A stretch of DNA of 64,000 bases, from assembly GCA_963790075.1 (NCBI GenBank), contig CAWBNG010000004.1, positions 868,001 to 932,000 on the forward strand, read 5' to 3'. This document shows positions 42,513 through 51,383 of the stretch, one piece after another (the stretch's first letter is position 1; each line of letters opens with the position of its first letter). The notes under the pieces were generated by a model, which saw only the letters and a list, made by a program, of their open reading frames with translations, made no database searches and was not told where the DNA came from. Source of the DNA: CAYOUV01 sp963790075 (GTDB taxonomy: Bacteria > Chloroflexota > Anaerolineae > Anaerolineales > Villigracilaceae). Position numbers and translations under genes: made by a program.

Positions 42513-43451
42513 TTAGCGTCCGTGCGGCGGGGCCAGGGGCGGCAAGACCTGCTGGGCCCAGTCCACCTGGTCACTCAGGATCATCTGACCCATTTGTTCG
42601 CCGTATTGGATCAGGGCCGGGATAGTGGATGGATCATCCATTTCGATCAATTCGTTTAAGTCCACCTGGAAGCGGCGAAAGTCCAGCTTGTCAAAAAAAG
42701 TCTCGACCAGGTGTACCTGCTGGTCGTCAGCCGAGTGCATGAAGGCGCCCAACAGCGGCCCAAGCCACTGCCAGGGATAATAGCGTTCCGGGTCCCCGGG
42801 TTTGACGGCCTGCGGGTCGCGTCCGGTTCCCAGGCTGATCAGTGTCGTCTCCTCCAGCTTCCATCTCAAACAGAAGAGCGCTTCGTAAGCTGCCAGGTAG
42901 CAGGGATTGGCGTAGGAGCCGACACCGCCGTCCATGTAACGACCCTCCACGACCGGGAAATAAGTGGGCGCGCTGCTGGAAGCCAGGACCGCTTTGACCA
43001 CCGGCCAGGCCTTGTAATCATCCTTCCAGGATTTGACGAAGAGCGATTTATTGGCCAGCACATCGAAGGTGGTGATAACCACGTCGGTCGGTAGGGCGTC
43101 GGTCCAGAAATCACCCATCGTCCGGTCGCCGAACTGGGCCTGCAGGGCCTCCTGCAGCGGCTCCTGGGGGTAGCGGTAGCGCGTCAGCGGCCAGAAAAAT
43201 GTGCGCCAGCTCTTTTTGAAGATCTCACCACCCAGGTCTACGTACAATTGCAGCATCTTCTCTGCGTTCAAACCCAGACCGATTCCGGCAGAGATAATCG
43301 AGCCGGTGGAGGTCCCAGCGCTCAAGCGGAAAAGGTCGTGCACGGACTGACCCAATTCCTCTTCCAGCAGCGAGAGCGCCTTGGCGATGATCACGCCGCG
43401 GATACCACCACCGTCGATGGCAATGGCGACATTTTTGCGAAACGGTTTCAT
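42513..43451 (-). CDS. Patatin-like phospholipase
   Basis: The ATG at 43451 has AAAGGAGGATTC directly upstream, so the open extension to 43637 is not used. The 312-residue protein has the patatin motifs: oxyanion-hole GGGIRG (residues 15-20), the serine in AGTSTGS and the aspartate in MDGGVGSYAN, forming the Ser-Asp dyad. It would hydrolyse acyl esters of lipids. It lacks a signal peptide or membrane anchor. It is divergent from the uracil-DNA glycosylase and convergent with queA, so it is a single-gene unit. Confidence 0.96.
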   Translation of the reverse strand: MKPFRKNVAIAIDGGGIRGVIIAKALSLLEEELGQSVHDLFRLSAGTSTGSIISAGIGLGLNAEKMLQLYVDLGGEIFKKSWRTFFWPLTRYRYPQEPLQEALQAQFGDRTMGDFWTDALPTDVVITTFDVLANKSLFVKSWKDDYKAWPVVKAVLASSSAPTYFPVVEGRYMDGGVGSYANPCYLAAYEALFCLRWKLEETTLISLGTGRDPQAVKPGDPERYYPWQWLGPLLGAFMHSADDQQVHLVETFFDKLDFRRFQVDLNELIEMDDPSTIPALIQYGEQMGQMILSDQVDWAQQVLPPLAPPHGR

Positions 43452-43548
43452 GAATCCTCCTTTGCGACCCTTCCAGTGTAGCGCAAAATCGAGTTGATTT
43501 CCAGATGGGTAGGGTACAATCTGCGGGACTCTTGAATGGGAAATTGGG

Positions 43549-44208
43549 ATGAATTTTGAAAAACATGAGGCTGAAATAATCGCATGCCGAAAGTGTCCGC
43601 GCCTGGTCGCGTGGCGCGAAGAAGTGGCGCGTACCAAACGCCGCGCCTACCGGGATTGGGACTACTGGGGCAAACCTGTGCCCGGATTTGGCGATCCCAG
43701 GGCGCGGGTGATGATTATCGGTCTGGCGCCGGGGGCGCACGGCTCGAACCGCACCGGGCGCATGTTCACCGGTGACGCCTCCGGTAACTTCCTGTTCGAC
43801 GCGCTCTACCGCGCCGGTTTCGCCAGCCAGCCCGAGGCGACCACGCGTGACGACGACCTGACCCTGAGCGACCTGTTCATCACGGCTGTCGCGCGCTGCG
43901 TACCGCCGGGCAACAAGCCCACCGGCGCGGAGCTCGAAAACTGCCAGTCTTATCTGGAGCGGGAACTGGAGCTGATCCAACCCCAGGTATTGGTCTGCCT
44001 GGGTCGGATAGCATTTGAGAGAATCAGGCGGATATATTCCATCCCGGCTTCGGCTCTGGACTTCACGCACGGTGCGACCTATCGCATGAAAAACGGCCCC
44101 TGGCTGGTCTGCTCCTACCACCCCAGCCAGCAGAATACACAGACTGGCCGCCTGACGCGCGAAATGTTCGACCAGATCTGGGCCAAGGTCAAATCCATCC
44201 TGAAATAA
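43549..44208 (+). CDS. Family 5 uracil-DNA glycosylase (UDGb) with Fe-S cysteines
   Basis: The 219-residue protein has the catalytic GLAPGAHGSNRTGRMFTGD (motif A) and the late HPSQQNTQTG motif of family 5 (UDGb) glycosylases. Cysteines of the expected 4Fe-4S site appear in CRKCP near the N-terminus and at later positions (AVARCVPPG, ELENCQSY). It removes uracil and other deaminated bases from DNA. The long insert after motif A is typical of family 5. It is divergent from the patatin gene. Confidence 0.95.
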   Translation: MNFEKHEAEIIACRKCPRLVAWREEVARTKRRAYRDWDYWGKPVPGFGDPRARVMIIGLAPGAHGSNRTGRMFTGDASGNFLFDALYRAGFASQPEATTRDDDLTLSDLFITAVARCVPPGNKPTGAELENCQSYLERELELIQPQVLVCLGRIAFERIRRIYSIPASALDFTHGATYRMKNGPWLVCSYHPSQQNTQTGRLTREMFDQIWAKVKSILK

Positions 44209-44258
44209 CCGGACGGCGAGGAGAACACTCTTGGCTGGAGGGTGCACGAGGAGTACCA

Positions 44259-44999
44259 ATGAAATTGCGCAAAATCCTGATAGGTCTGGCTGTGTTGCTG
44301 CTGGGAGTTGTAGCAGGTTTCGTAATCTGGGCGGAGAATCCGCTTGGCCCGGCGCCTGCGGCGCTGGCTGCCCTGGAATCCGACCTGCAGGTGACGGTAA
44401 CGATTGGCGAGAATATCGTCTTCGCGCCGGTCGGCACGCAACCCGCGACCGGGCTGATTTTCTATCCCGGCGGGCGCGTGGATGCACGTTCCTACGCCCC
44501 GGCGCTGCACCAGATCGCCGCCCAGGGCTACCTGGTGGTGCTGGTCCCGGCGCCGCTCAATTTGATGGTCTTCGCGCCCGGCAAGGCTGCGGACGTAATC
44601 CCGCAGTACCCAAATATTCGCCATTGGGCCATCGGCGGCCACTCGCTGGGCGGAGCCATGGCGGCCAACTTTGTCTACACCCATCCAGGCAGCGTGGACG
44701 GACTGGTGCTGTGGGCCGCATATCCCGCCAGCAGCAATGATTTGTCCCAGGCGGGGGTCAAGGTGCTGTCGATCTACGGCAGCAACGATATGGCCGGCAT
44801 GGGACCCTTCGATGCCTCGCATGCCCTGCTGCCGGCCGATACGACCTGGGTCGTGATCCAGGGCGCTAACCATGCCCAGTTTGGGGATTACGGTCCCCAG
44901 CCGGGAGATAACCCGGCCAGCATCGACCGGGCGAGCCAGCAGAAGCAAGCTGTGGACGCCACGCTGGAGTTCCTGCGTTCCCTGGAGGGACAGCCCTGA
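44259..44999 (+). CDS. Membrane-anchored alpha/beta hydrolase
   Basis: The 246-residue protein starts with one membrane segment (about residues 5-25), followed by a hydrolase core with the nucleophile elbow GGHSLGGAMAANF, an Asp region (IYGSNDMAGM) and a late histidine (GANHAQFGDYG). This is the DUF/alpha-beta hydrolase type. It would be anchored with the active site outside. GAGGAG precedes the start. It may be cotranscribed with the downstream redox gene, but a 121-base gap separates them. Substrate unknown. Confidence 0.88.
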   Translation: MKLRKILIGLAVLLLGVVAGFVIWAENPLGPAPAALAALESDLQVTVTIGENIVFAPVGTQPATGLIFYPGGRVDARSYAPALHQIAAQGYLVVLVPAPLNLMVFAPGKAADVIPQYPNIRHWAIGGHSLGGAMAANFVYTHPGSVDGLVLWAAYPASSNDLSQAGVKVLSIYGSNDMAGMGPFDASHALLPADTTWVVIQGANHAQFGDYGPQPGDNPASIDRASQQKQAVDATLEFLRSLEGQP

Positions 45000-45120
45000 A
45001 GCTTTTTGCATCTGCTCCTCGGGATTCTGCTGCTGGCTTTGCTGACCTGGACGGTAAGTTTATGCGCCTCAAAGGCATCCAAGTTAATATTACAGAAGAA
45101 TTCTTGAGAAAGATAACGTC

Positions 45121-45585
45121 ATGAGCGATTTTGAAGTTGCACCCGATTTTGAATTAGAGGACACCCAGGGCAACCTGGTCCGTCTGTCCGATTATCGCGG
45201 GCAGAAGTATATTGTGCTGGTCTTCCTGCGCGGCTTCATGTGACCCTTCTGCCGCGCACATCTGGCGCGTTTGCGTGAAGATTACGCGGCCTTTACCGCC
45301 CGTGAGGCGGAAATCCTGGCTGTTGGCCCGGATGGCTCCAATGCCTTCCAGCGTTACTGGGAAACCGAGCAGCTGCCCTTCATCGGCCTGCCCGACCCGC
45401 AGCACCGGGTGGCTAACGTCTATAAACAGCAGGTCAGGCTGTTCAAGCTGGGACGCATGCCCATGCTGAGCGTGGTTGACAAAGACGGTATCCTGCGCTA
45501 CTCCCATTTCGGGAATTCGATGTCCGACATTCCCGAGAATCGGGTTATCCTGGATATCCTGGACGAGTTGAACCGTGTTTCATAA
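45121..45585 (+). CDS. Peroxiredoxin-like (AhpC/TSA) protein with in-frame TGA, probable selenoprotein
   Basis: The reading frame runs 155 codons from the ATG at 45121 to the stop at 45585, with one internal TGA (45241-45243, codon 41). The translation around it reads LVFLRGFM-U-PFCRAHLARL, so TGA stands at the first position of the redox CxxC motif (UxxC) where family homologues have Cys. Residues before and after keep the thioredoxin-like fold (SDYRGQKYIVL, VGPDGSNAF, LPDPQHRVAN, LGRMPMLSVVD). Other genes here use TGA as a normal stop, so the code is not reassigned. A candidate SECIS hairpin lies downstream of the TGA. It would reduce peroxides or disulphides. A read error or pseudogene is the alternative, but the frame downstream is intact. 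Confidence 0.85.
45265..45291 (+). promoter_or_regulatory. Candidate SECIS hairpin downstream of the in-frame TGA
   Basis: TTGCGT (45271-45276) pairs with ACGCGG (45284-45289, including two G-T wobbles) around the loop GAAGATT (45277-45283), whose first base is G. The loop is 33 bases from the TGA, within the spacing typical of bacterial SECIS elements. A weaker alternative, CGCGC/GCGCG, is at 45253-45269. A computed fold is needed to choose between them. Confidence 0.4.
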
Positions 45586-45600
45586 GATTGAGAGGTATTC

Positions 45601-46662
45601 TTGAGCCATCACACCCGGACGGATATGGGACAGATCGCCTTCTTAGGTTCGGGCGAGACTGCTTACGCCGGAGGCCGCCTGTTCGAAGCCCTGGCCAAAA
45701 ACCTGCCCCAGCCGCTGCGGATTGCCATGCTGGAGACGCCGGCTGGCTTCGAGGTCAACTCAAGCCAGGTGGCCGGGAAAGTGGGGGATTTCATTCAGAC
45801 CCGCCTGCAAAACTACAAACCGCAGGTCGAAGTCATCCCGGCCCGCAAACGCGGCACGGGCTTCAGCCCGGATGATCCTGAGATCCTCAAGCCCATGTTG
45901 CAGGCTAACCTGCTTTATATGGGCGCCGGCAGCCCGACCTACGCGGTGCGCCAGCTCAAAGACAGCCTGGCCTGGCACATCCTGCGCGCCCGCCACCGTC
46001 TGGGCGCTACCCTGGTCTTCGCCAGCGCGGCGGTGGTCTCGGTCGGCGCCAGCGCGCTGCCGGTCTACGAGATCTACAAGGTCGGCGAGGAGGTGCACGT
46101 CAAGCCGGGACTGGATTTCTTTGCTTCCTTCGGGCTCAACCTGACATTCGTCCCACACTGGAACAACGCCGAGGGTGGCGAGGACGTCGATACCAGCCGC
46201 TGCTTCGTGGGCGTGGACCGCTTCGAAGCCTGGCGCGCTATGCTGCCGCAGGACCAGGTGGTGGTCGGCCTGGACGAACACACCGGCCTGACCTGGGATA
46301 TGGCCAGCGGTACTTGTCACGTCAGCGGGGTCGGATCGGTGACGATCATGCGCCCGGACGGCACGCAGGTCTTCCCCAACGGCTCGGAATTCGACATTGA
46401 CCAGCTAGGCGACTGCTGCAACTGGCCGGAACCGCAGGACGATATCCCGGCTGAAGTCTGGGAGATGGCGCAGCGCGCCTCCGACTCAACCGGGGCCGAG
46501 TCCGTTCCCTCGGACGAGGTCCAGGCCCTGGCTGAACAGCGCCAGCAAGCGCGTGCGGACAAGGACTGGGTTGCAGCCGACCGCCTGCGCGACCAACTCG
46601 CTGCCCTGGGTTGGACGGTCAAAGACACGCCCGACGGCCCGCACTTGGAACAGAGAAGTTAA
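45601..46662 (+). CDS. Peptidase S51/cyanophycinase-like protein with CysS-type C-terminal tail
   Basis: The TTG at 45601 has GAGAGG upstream; an ATG at 45625 is the alternative start. The first 270 residues resemble the GATase1-like S51/cyanophycinase group (QIAFLGSGETAYAGGR, MLETPAGFE, LLYMGAGSPTYAVRQL, VFASAAVVSVGASALP). The last 60 residues (EQRQQARADKDWVAADRLRD, GWTVKDTPDGPHLEQ) match the C-terminal module of cysteinyl-tRNA synthetase. The combination is a fusion whose role is unknown. The S51 nucleophile serine is not clear (the motif reads ASAAVVSVG), so catalysis is uncertain. It follows the probable selenoprotein by 15 bases, suggesting one transcript. Confidence 0.82.
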   Translation: MSHHTRTDMGQIAFLGSGETAYAGGRLFEALAKNLPQPLRIAMLETPAGFEVNSSQVAGKVGDFIQTRLQNYKPQVEVIPARKRGTGFSPDDPEILKPMLQANLLYMGAGSPTYAVRQLKDSLAWHILRARHRLGATLVFASAAVVSVGASALPVYEIYKVGEEVHVKPGLDFFASFGLNLTFVPHWNNAEGGEDVDTSRCFVGVDRFEAWRAMLPQDQVVVGLDEHTGLTWDMASGTCHVSGVGSVTIMRPDGTQVFPNGSEFDIDQLGDCCNWPEPQDDIPAEVWEMAQRASDSTGAESVPSDEVQALAEQRQQARADKDWVAADRLRDQLAALGWTVKDTPDGPHLEQRS

Positions 46663-46682
46663 GTTCTGATGGAAGAATTAAG

Positions 46683-46712
46683 AACGCTGGAGTTTTTTCT
46701 CCAGCGTTTTTT
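46683..46712 (+). terminator. Terminator after the CysS-tail gene
   Basis: AACGCTGGAG (46683-46692) pairs perfectly with CTCCAGCGTT (46699-46708), with a six-T loop and a T tail. It lies 21 bases after the stop codon and also faces the convergent kynureninase gene. Confidence 0.93.
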
Positions 46713-46753
46713 ATAAATCCCGTTCTCAACCTGTGAGGTGACTTAAGCGTGAC

Positions 46754-48028
46754 TTAGGTCACCGTCGCCTTATCGCTCGAATACTTTTCATAAACCTTCT
46801 CCGCCACCACCCTGCGGATGCGTTCCAGCCCCTGCCAGACGTCCTCGAAGGAGGTGTACAGCGGCGCGAAGCCCAATCGCAAATTATCCGGTTCGCGGAA
46901 GTCGGGGATGACCTTCATTTCCTCGATCAGGGCGCGGTTGACCCGGTAGCCCTCCGGGTGGCGCAGGCTGACGTGCGAGCCGCGCCGCGCGCTATCCCGA
47001 GGCGACCCCAGGCGGAAGCCCAGCGGAGCCAGCAGCCCGTCGTGTAAAGCGATGGTGTATTCGGTCAGCTGCAGGGATTTCTCGTGGATTGCCCCTATCC
47101 CGGCCTCCAGCAATGCATCGAGCGAGGCTTCCATGGCCAGCAAGGAAATGATTGGCTGCGATCCGGTCAGGAAGCGCGCCACGCCCGGCGCTGGGGTATA
47201 GTCCAGGTCGAAGGCGAAGGGCATGTGCTGTCCCCACCAACCCCAGATGGGGGAGATTGCTTTATCTTGAAGGGATTTATTGACATAGATAAATGCCGGG
47301 GAACCGGGTCCACCGTTGAGATACTTGTAGGTGCAGCCGATGGCGAAATCTGCCTGGCAGGCGTCCAACTCGATCGGCACGGCGCCGACCGCGTGGCTCA
47401 GGTCCCACAGCACCAGCGCGCCCTTCTCATGCGCGCGGCGGGTGATCTCGGCCATGTCGTATAAGTAGCCGCTCTTGAAGACCACGTGTGAGAGCGTCAC
47501 CAGGGCGGTTTCTTCATCGATGGCGGCGTAAAGTGCCTCCAGATCTGGGGTGATCTCGCCGTCCTGCGAGCCGATCCGCAGGATACGGTGCCGGCCGCCC
47601 AGCAAACGGGCCAGGCCCTGCAGGATGTACAGATTGGAGGGGAAGTTGAGCGTGTCAGTCACGATCCTGGTGCGCTCGGGGCTTAGCTGCAGGGCAGCGG
47701 CAGCCAGTTTGAACAGGTCGACCGAGGTCGAGTCGCCTACCAGCACCTGTCCCGGCGCGGCACCCACCAGTTTAGCGATCTTCTCGCCCACGCGGGCAGG
47801 CGAGGCCCACCAGCCCTGGTTCCAGCCGCGGATCAGGTCCGCGCCCCATTCGCGATTTACCAGGTCAGCCAGGCGTTTGGCGGTAGCCTTGGGCAGCCGG
47901 CCCAAAGAGTTGCCGTCCAGGTAGATCAGGTCGGGGTCGGCGATGACGAATCTTTGACGGTAGCCGGCCAGCGGGTCGTGCGCGTCGAGCCCTCGGGCGT
48001 AGTCACGGGTGGGGGAGAAGTCGGTCAT
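46754..48028 (-). CDS. kynU: Kynureninase
   Basis: The ATG at 48028 has GAGGAAATC upstream. The 424-residue protein has the kynureninase motifs: IYLDGNSLGRLP, the PLP lysine region TYKYLNGGPGSPAFIYV, WDLSHAVGAVPIELD (with the PLP-binding Asp) and WGWWGQHMPFAF. It cleaves kynurenine or 3-hydroxykynurenine to anthranilate or 3-hydroxyanthranilate plus alanine. No other tryptophan-degradation genes are seen nearby. It follows the GMC oxidoreductase by 80 bases on the same strand, so it could be the last gene of the cluster at 46.7-54.3 kb. Confidence 0.96.
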   Translation of the reverse strand: MTDFSPTRDYARGLDAHDPLAGYRQRFVIADPDLIYLDGNSLGRLPKATAKRLADLVNREWGADLIRGWNQGWWASPARVGEKIAKLVGAAPGQVLVGDSTSVDLFKLAAAALQLSPERTRIVTDTLNFPSNLYILQGLARLLGGRHRILRIGSQDGEITPDLEALYAAIDEETALVTLSHVVFKSGYLYDMAEITRRAHEKGALVLWDLSHAVGAVPIELDACQADFAIGCTYKYLNGGPGSPAFIYVNKSLQDKAISPIWGWWGQHMPFAFDLDYTPAPGVARFLTGSQPIISLLAMEASLDALLEAGIGAIHEKSLQLTEYTIALHDGLLAPLGFRLGSPRDSARRGSHVSLRHPEGYRVNRALIEEMKVIPDFREPDNLRLGFAPLYTSFEDVWQGLERIRRVVAEKVYEKYSSDKATVT

Positions 48029-48108
48029 GATTTCCTCATTCGAACACAAAGGTCACCAAGCAGCGCGAAGAGGGTACCCAGCGTTGTATCACTTGGTGTC
48101 TATCGTGA

Positions 48109-49695
48109 TTAAGATTTTGCTTTGATCTTGCTCATGGCATACTCAGCCAGCGCGGTGATCGTCAGGGACGGGTTGACGCCGGGATTGGCGGGCATGATCG
48201 AGCCGTCGATGATGTACAGGCCCGGATAGTTGTGCACTTTAAAATCTTCGTCCACCACGCCTTCGGAGGCGTTCTTCCCGACTGGCGCGCCGCCCAGGAT
48301 GTGCGCGGTGGTCGGCAGGCCGAGTAAATTCTCGCCGATCGAGCCCAATGCGATGCCATCCGTGCGCTGCGCGAAATCGCGCGTCAATTCGTGCGAGCCC
48401 TGCACCTGGGCGTGGATCTCATAGCCAGGCTCTTTTTGCGCCACCATTCCGCGCCGGAAGAGGGTGAAGAAACTGCGCCCGATCCGGAAGCGCATGCGAT
48501 TATCGGCATGCTGCATCACCAGCAGGATGGTGACGTTGTGCGCCCAGCCAGGCAGGACTAAGGCTTTCAGGTAATCCAGCGGATGGGTCAGCGCCCACCA
48601 GGCGAAGCGCAGCAGACGCAAGGGTACGCTGACGTCGGTGTCGATCAGCGGCGCGGCCAGGTAGCGCATCAGCGAGGAACCGTCTGGATAACGGACCGGC
48701 TCGACGCGCGTCATCTCGTCATAGTTGTAGATGGAAGAGATGGCGACCCCTTCCGAATAATTGATCTCTGAATTGCGCGCCACGCTGCCCAACAAAGCCT
48801 CGGAATTGGTCCGGACCATGTGGCCGAGTTTTTCCGAAAGCTGCGGCAGGGAGCGCTTGGAATCGCGCAGGTCGAGCAGCAGTTTGACTGTGCCCATTAC
48901 GCCTCCAGCGAAGACGACGTTGCGGGCCTGGACGGTGTGTCTGCGTTTGAAGGGCGAGGTGGATGACTGGTAGGTGACGGCGTAACGCGCGCCTCTGTCG
49001 GCTGTCAGCGGTCTGACGTCGACGGCTTCGACCTCCGACAACAACTGTGCCCCATGCTGCTCTGCGAAATACAAGTAATTCTTGGGAAGCGTGTTCTTGG
49101 CGTTGTAGCGGCAGCCCACCAGGCAGCCGCCGCACTGACGGCAGCCCGTACGCGCGGGTCCCGCGCCATCGAAATAAGGATCGGGGACCGCGACATCCGG
49201 CTCGCCGAAGTAGACGCCCACCTCGGTCGCGCGGAAGGTGGGCCCCATGCCGCGCTCCCCGGCGATCTCCTTCAGTAACTGGTCGGCTTTCCAGAGTTTG
49301 GGATTGCGTGCCACACCCAGCATTTTTCGGGCGGTCTCGTAATGCGGGCGCAGAATCTGTCCCCACTTCAGGGGCCTGTTCCAGGCCGGGGTGGCAAAAG
49401 TCGCCTCGCTCGGCACCTCCAGCACGTTGGCGTATCCCAGACTGCCACCACCGACGCCTGCCCCGTGCAGGACCATCACGCCTTTGAGAATGCTGATCTG
49501 CAGGATGCCGTAGGCGCGCAGGGCTGGCAGCCACAGGTATTTCCAGAACTGCCAGTTGGACTTGGCGAAATCCTGATCCTCGAAGCGTTTCCCCTTTTCC
49601 AGGACCAGCACCGAATAGCCCTTTTCGGCCAGCCGCATGGCGGAGACCGAGCCCCCAAAGCCCGAGCCGATGATGAGGTAATCGTAGGTTTGCAT
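48109..49695 (-). CDS. GMC-type FAD oxidoreductase with cysteine cluster
   Basis: The ATG at 49695 has CAGGAGAA upstream. The 528-residue protein begins with the FAD-binding IIGSGFGGSVSAMRLAEKG and ends with the GMC C-terminal segment GLYIIDGSIMPANPGVNPSLTITALAEYAM. It carries the cluster TGCRQCGGCLVGCRYNAKN (Cx2Cx2Cx3C), present in cholesterol-oxidase-like GMC proteins and able to bind an Fe-S cluster or disulphide. It would oxidize an alcohol or sterol-like substrate with FAD. It starts 64 bases after the UbiA-like gene on the same strand, so cotranscription with the cyclase cluster is possible. Confidence 0.93.
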   Translation of the reverse strand: MQTYDYLIIGSGFGGSVSAMRLAEKGYSVLVLEKGKRFEDQDFAKSNWQFWKYLWLPALRAYGILQISILKGVMVLHGAGVGGGSLGYANVLEVPSEATFATPAWNRPLKWGQILRPHYETARKMLGVARNPKLWKADQLLKEIAGERGMGPTFRATEVGVYFGEPDVAVPDPYFDGAGPARTGCRQCGGCLVGCRYNAKNTLPKNYLYFAEQHGAQLLSEVEAVDVRPLTADRGARYAVTYQSSTSPFKRRHTVQARNVVFAGGVMGTVKLLLDLRDSKRSLPQLSEKLGHMVRTNSEALLGSVARNSEINYSEGVAISSIYNYDEMTRVEPVRYPDGSSLMRYLAAPLIDTDVSVPLRLLRFAWWALTHPLDYLKALVLPGWAHNVTILLVMQHADNRMRFRIGRSFFTLFRRGMVAQKEPGYEIHAQVQGSHELTRDFAQRTDGIALGSIGENLLGLPTTAHILGGAPVGKNASEGVVDEDFKVHNYPGLYIIDGSIMPANPGVNPSLTITALAEYAMSKIKAKS

Positions 49696-49759
49696 TGCAA
49701 TTCTCCTGTTGGGCAATTGTACCTGACAAGGAAGAACTTGTTCCCACTTGGGGCTGTGG

Positions 49760-50653
49760 CTACAACAAAATAAAGATGGAAACGATCAGCAGTTGTGCCA
49801 GCGGATAATAACTGGCGCGGTCGAATAACTGGGCTGCCTGGCGGCTTTCCCCTGACCGGTACAATTGATAACCCGGCAGCAGCAGCAGGAAGTACCCGGC
49901 TAACCCGCTGGCTAGCAGGTAAGGCCAGCCCAGAGCTATGGGAGAAATCAACGGCAGGAACAGGCTTGTGAGTACCGCCAGTGTCAGCGAGATGATGACC
50001 ATCAGCCCGGCTTTTTGCGGGCCGAACAAAAGCGGGATGGTCTTGGCGTGAACGCGCTTGTCTTCCTCCACGTCATTCCAATCAGCCGGGATATTCTGCC
50101 CACCAATTTCCCAGAAAATCAACCAGACCAGCTGCAGCAGCAGGAACTGCACGGGCGGGTTGGGATTGACCACAAAGACTGCCGCAAACGGGCCGCTGGA
50201 CTTGACCAGTCCGCTGACCAATGTTCGCAGGTAGGTTACTTTGAATAACAGGCAGTAAATAACTTCCAACGCTATGGCAGCAATCACGATGTAAATAATC
50301 ACCGGGTTAAGCAGGTAAGAACCGATCAGAGTCAGTAAAAACCAGACGGCAAACCAAATCTGGCCGCTGCGATAGCTGAGCAAATTTTGCGCCAGGGGGT
50401 AGCGCATCTCGGAGGCCTCCACCGAGTAGCCTTGGTTAATGCCCTCGTTCGTAAATTTTTCCTGGTCGACCTGGATGCCAACCAGGTCATTGAGCGCATA
50501 AACGGCCGTATACCCGGCAAAAGCGGTAAACAATGATAAAAGGATGATTTGCCATTGTGGGAAAGCCCCCAACCATAGCAAAGCGCAAAAGCCGGGCGCG
50601 GCAATGTCCAAAATGCCATGGGTGGTTCTGGAAAGTGCAAAAAATCGTTTCAT
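49760..50653 (-). CDS. UbiA-family prenyltransferase
   Basis: The 297-residue protein has about eight to nine membrane segments. The first Asp-rich motif is ALNDLVGIQVDQEK (Asn55, Asp56, Asp63), the UbiA NDxxD-type motif, and the second is ADWNDVEEDK (about 195-203). It would attach a prenyl chain from a prenyl diphosphate to an acceptor ring, using Mg2+, in the membrane. CGGAGG precedes the start, 22 bases after the methyltransferase stop. The neighbouring UbiG-type methyltransferase and sugar-phosphate cyclase suggest a prenylated cyclic product rather than a known quinone (inference). The sequence differs from MenA-like members in details, so its acceptor is unknown. Confidence 0.9.
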   Translation of the reverse strand: MKRFFALSRTTHGILDIAAPGFCALLWLGAFPQWQIILLSLFTAFAGYTAVYALNDLVGIQVDQEKFTNEGINQGYSVEASEMRYPLAQNLLSYRSGQIWFAVWFLLTLIGSYLLNPVIIYIVIAAIALEVIYCLLFKVTYLRTLVSGLVKSSGPFAAVFVVNPNPPVQFLLLQLVWLIFWEIGGQNIPADWNDVEEDKRVHAKTIPLLFGPQKAGLMVIISLTLAVLTSLFLPLISPIALGWPYLLASGLAGYFLLLLPGYQLYRSGESRQAAQLFDRASYYPLAQLLIVSIFILL

Positions 50654-50675
50654 AAAGCCGGCCTCCGCAGAGCGA

Positions 50676-51383
50676 TTATTTCTTGGCGAAATGTGCCATA
50701 TAGTTTACATCTTCTTTTCCGTCAGCGACTTTAAATTTTCGGGCTAAGGGATTGTACATCAGGCTGGAAATCCGCATGAACTCCAGCCCGCTTTCGGCCG
50801 CCCAGCTTTTCAGTTCACTGGGGCGGATGAGCTTCTTGTAGGTGTGGGTGCCCCGGGGTAAAAGGCGCAAAATGAATTCGCCGCCGAAGATGGCAAACAG
50901 CCAGGCTTTCGGGGTGCGGTTGATGGACGAGAAAAAAGCCTGCCCGCCTGGTATTAATGCCTGGGCGCAGGCTGCCACAATTTTAGCCGGCTCCGGCACA
51001 TGCTCCAGCATTTCCATGCAGGTCACGGCGTCGAATCGGCCTGGGTTGCTGCGGGCTATTGATTCCGCGCTTTCATACTGGTAATCGATGCTCAAGCCCT
51101 GCCCTGCGGCGTGACGTTTTGCCACCTCCAGCGCGGCTTGAGAAAGATCGATTCCCGTCACCTGCGCGCCGGATCGGGCCAGCGCTTCGGATAGGATCCC
51201 GCCGCCGCAGCCAACATCCAGTATTTTTGGGGCAGAGGTGGTCAAGCCTTCCATCACGAATTTTGTGCGCAGTGGGTTGATGGTTTGCAAGGTCCCCATT
51301 TCCCCCTGCGGGTCCCACCAAATTTGCGCGACCCGGTCGAATTTGGTGATCTCCCGCTCATCAGTGTTCGGGAATTTCGTCAT
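50676..51383 (-). CDS. ubiG: UbiG-family O-methyltransferase
   Basis: The 235-residue protein follows UbiG closely: EITKFDRVAQIWWDPQGEM at the N-terminus (FDxxAxxWWD motif), the SAM site ILDVGCGGGILSEALAR, and DAVTCMEMLEHVPEPA. The UbiG segment NRTPKAWLFAIFGGEFILRLLPRGTH is also present. It would O-methylate a ring hydroxyl, as in ubiquinone biosynthesis. Its ATG overlaps the end of the cyclase gene by 23 bases in another frame, implying tight coupling. Anaerobic Chloroflexota are not expected to make ubiquinone (general knowledge), so it may act on another product here. Confidence 0.92.
   Translation of the reverse strand: MTKFPNTDEREITKFDRVAQIWWDPQGEMGTLQTINPLRTKFVMEGLTTSAPKILDVGCGGGILSEALARSGAQVTGIDLSQAALEVAKRHAAGQGLSIDYQYESAESIARSNPGRFDAVTCMEMLEHVPEPAKIVAACAQALIPGGQAFFSSINRTPKAWLFAIFGGEFILRLLPRGTHTYKKLIRPSELKSWAAESGLEFMRISSLMYNPLARKFKVADGKEDVNYMAHFAKK

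Noticed and set aside
45062..45124. Short 20-codon frame ending in ATGA overlap with the redox gene
   Set aside because: No recognisable content or clear ribosome site; likely chance.
45241..45243. The in-frame TGA as evidence of a pseudogene
   Set aside because: Flanking frame is intact and conserved, and the TGA is exactly at the Cys site of the redox motif; selenocysteine is the better explanation, though not proven.
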